From contig NZ_JH604896.1 in NCBI RefSeq assembly GCF_000250875.1, positions 1 through 8,413 of the forward strand: DNA of 8,413 bases, written 5' to 3'. The notes beneath the pieces were generated by a model. The model made no database searches, had not been told where the DNA came from, and saw nothing but the letters and a program-made list of their open reading frames with translations. The first letter of the stretch is position 1. Each line of letters begins with the position of its first letter. Positions 7,868 through 8,413 of the stretch are shown here, piece after piece. A program made the translations under genes and the position numbers. The DNA is from Sutterella parvirubra YIT 11816 (GTDB lineage Bacteria; Pseudomonadota; Gammaproteobacteria; Burkholderiales; Burkholderiaceae_F).

Positions 7868-8182
7868 ATGGCCACCAAGAAGGAAGCCCCCGCCAAGACC
7901 ACCGAAGCCCCGAAGGGCCCGTTCGTCCATCAGCTTCAGCTCTACCTCGTGGGCGGCCAGCAGTTCACGGTCAATGAAGTGACGGATACGGTGGACATGC
8001 CCCGCAACGTCATCGCCTTCGTGAACGCCTGGCGTGAAAAGAAGGACGTTTGGCACAGCCCCAACAACGATCCGCGCTTCGGCGTGCGCGTGCGCGACGT
8101 GTCGATGTACGAATACCGCGTCGGCCGTCCGGCCCCGGCTCAGCAGGCCGAAGCCGCCAAGAAGGAAGAAAAGGCCGAGTAA
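7868..8182 (+). CDS. hypothetical protein, 104 aa, with Lys/Ala/Glu/Pro-rich ends
   Basis: I do not recognise this protein. A compact core (about residues 18-88) looks like two strands (HQLQLYLVGG and QQFTVNEV), a helix (PRNVIAFVNAWREKK), then DVWHSPNNDPRFGV and a final strand region (VRVRDVSMYEYRVG). Both ends are low-complexity: TKKEAPAKTTEAPK at the front and AEAAKKEEKAE at the back. It has no signal peptide or membrane segment, so it is presumably cytoplasmic. The ATG has AAAGGGA upstream. Codon use is like its neighbours, which argues for a resident gene, not an acquired one. It occupies the place of secG in the E. coli order but shows no resemblance to SecG, which has two membrane helices. 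The stop is 26 bases before the PII gene, so co-transcription and a link to nitrogen signalling are possible but unproven. Confidence 0.85.
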   Translation: MATKKEAPAKTTEAPKGPFVHQLQLYLVGGQQFTVNEVTDTVDMPRNVIAFVNAWREKKDVWHSPNNDPRFGVRVRDVSMYEYRVGRPAPAQQAEAAKKEEKAE

Positions 8183-8190
8183 TCGCCTGA

Positions 8191-8413
<223 letters not shown>

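Overview
This window is GC-rich, densely coded chromosomal DNA from what looks like a betaproteobacterium, order Burkholderiales. A Sutterella-like gut lineage is my inference from protein wording and codon use, not something I could test. All recognisable genes are housekeeping genes. The core order, greA next to yhbY / rlmE - ftsH - folP - glmM, is the classic proteobacterial block. I see no mobile element, phage gene, tRNA, rRNA or CRISPR array.

Left part (1-1320): an unrecognised, mostly helical 303-residue protein on the minus strand, followed by a 387-base divergent intergenic region. That region holds two tandem plus-strand hairpins with U-rich tails just before greA. No plus-strand gene precedes them here, so they look like a regulated leader, or a small RNA terminator, of greA.

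Middle (1321-5451): greA (transcript cleavage factor) converges on yhbY (ribosome-assembly RNA-binding protein) across a bidirectional terminator. yhbY is divergent from rlmE (23S rRNA 2'-O-methyltransferase) over 69 bases. rlmE is followed by ftsH (membrane AAA+ protease), whose best start is a TTG codon behind a leader with two hairpins. YhbY and FtsH both carry long, low-complexity Lys/Ala/Glu/Pro C-terminal tails beyond their conserved domains.

Right part (5452-8413): a terminator-like hairpin separates ftsH from folP (dihydropteroate synthase) and glmM (phosphoglucosamine mutase). Where secG follows glmM in Escherichia coli, this genome instead has a 104-residue protein of unknown function with low-complexity ends. 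It appears to have its own promoter and a structured leader, and it lies 26 bases before a PII signal protein gene (glnB type) that runs off the window end.

Functionally the window combines RNA polymerase rescue, large-subunit ribosome maturation, membrane protein quality control, folate and peptidoglycan precursor synthesis, and nitrogen sensing. No clearly new multi-gene system is visible. The best leads are the greA leader, the unknown protein beside the PII gene, the lineage-type tails, and an altered loop in dihydropteroate synthase.
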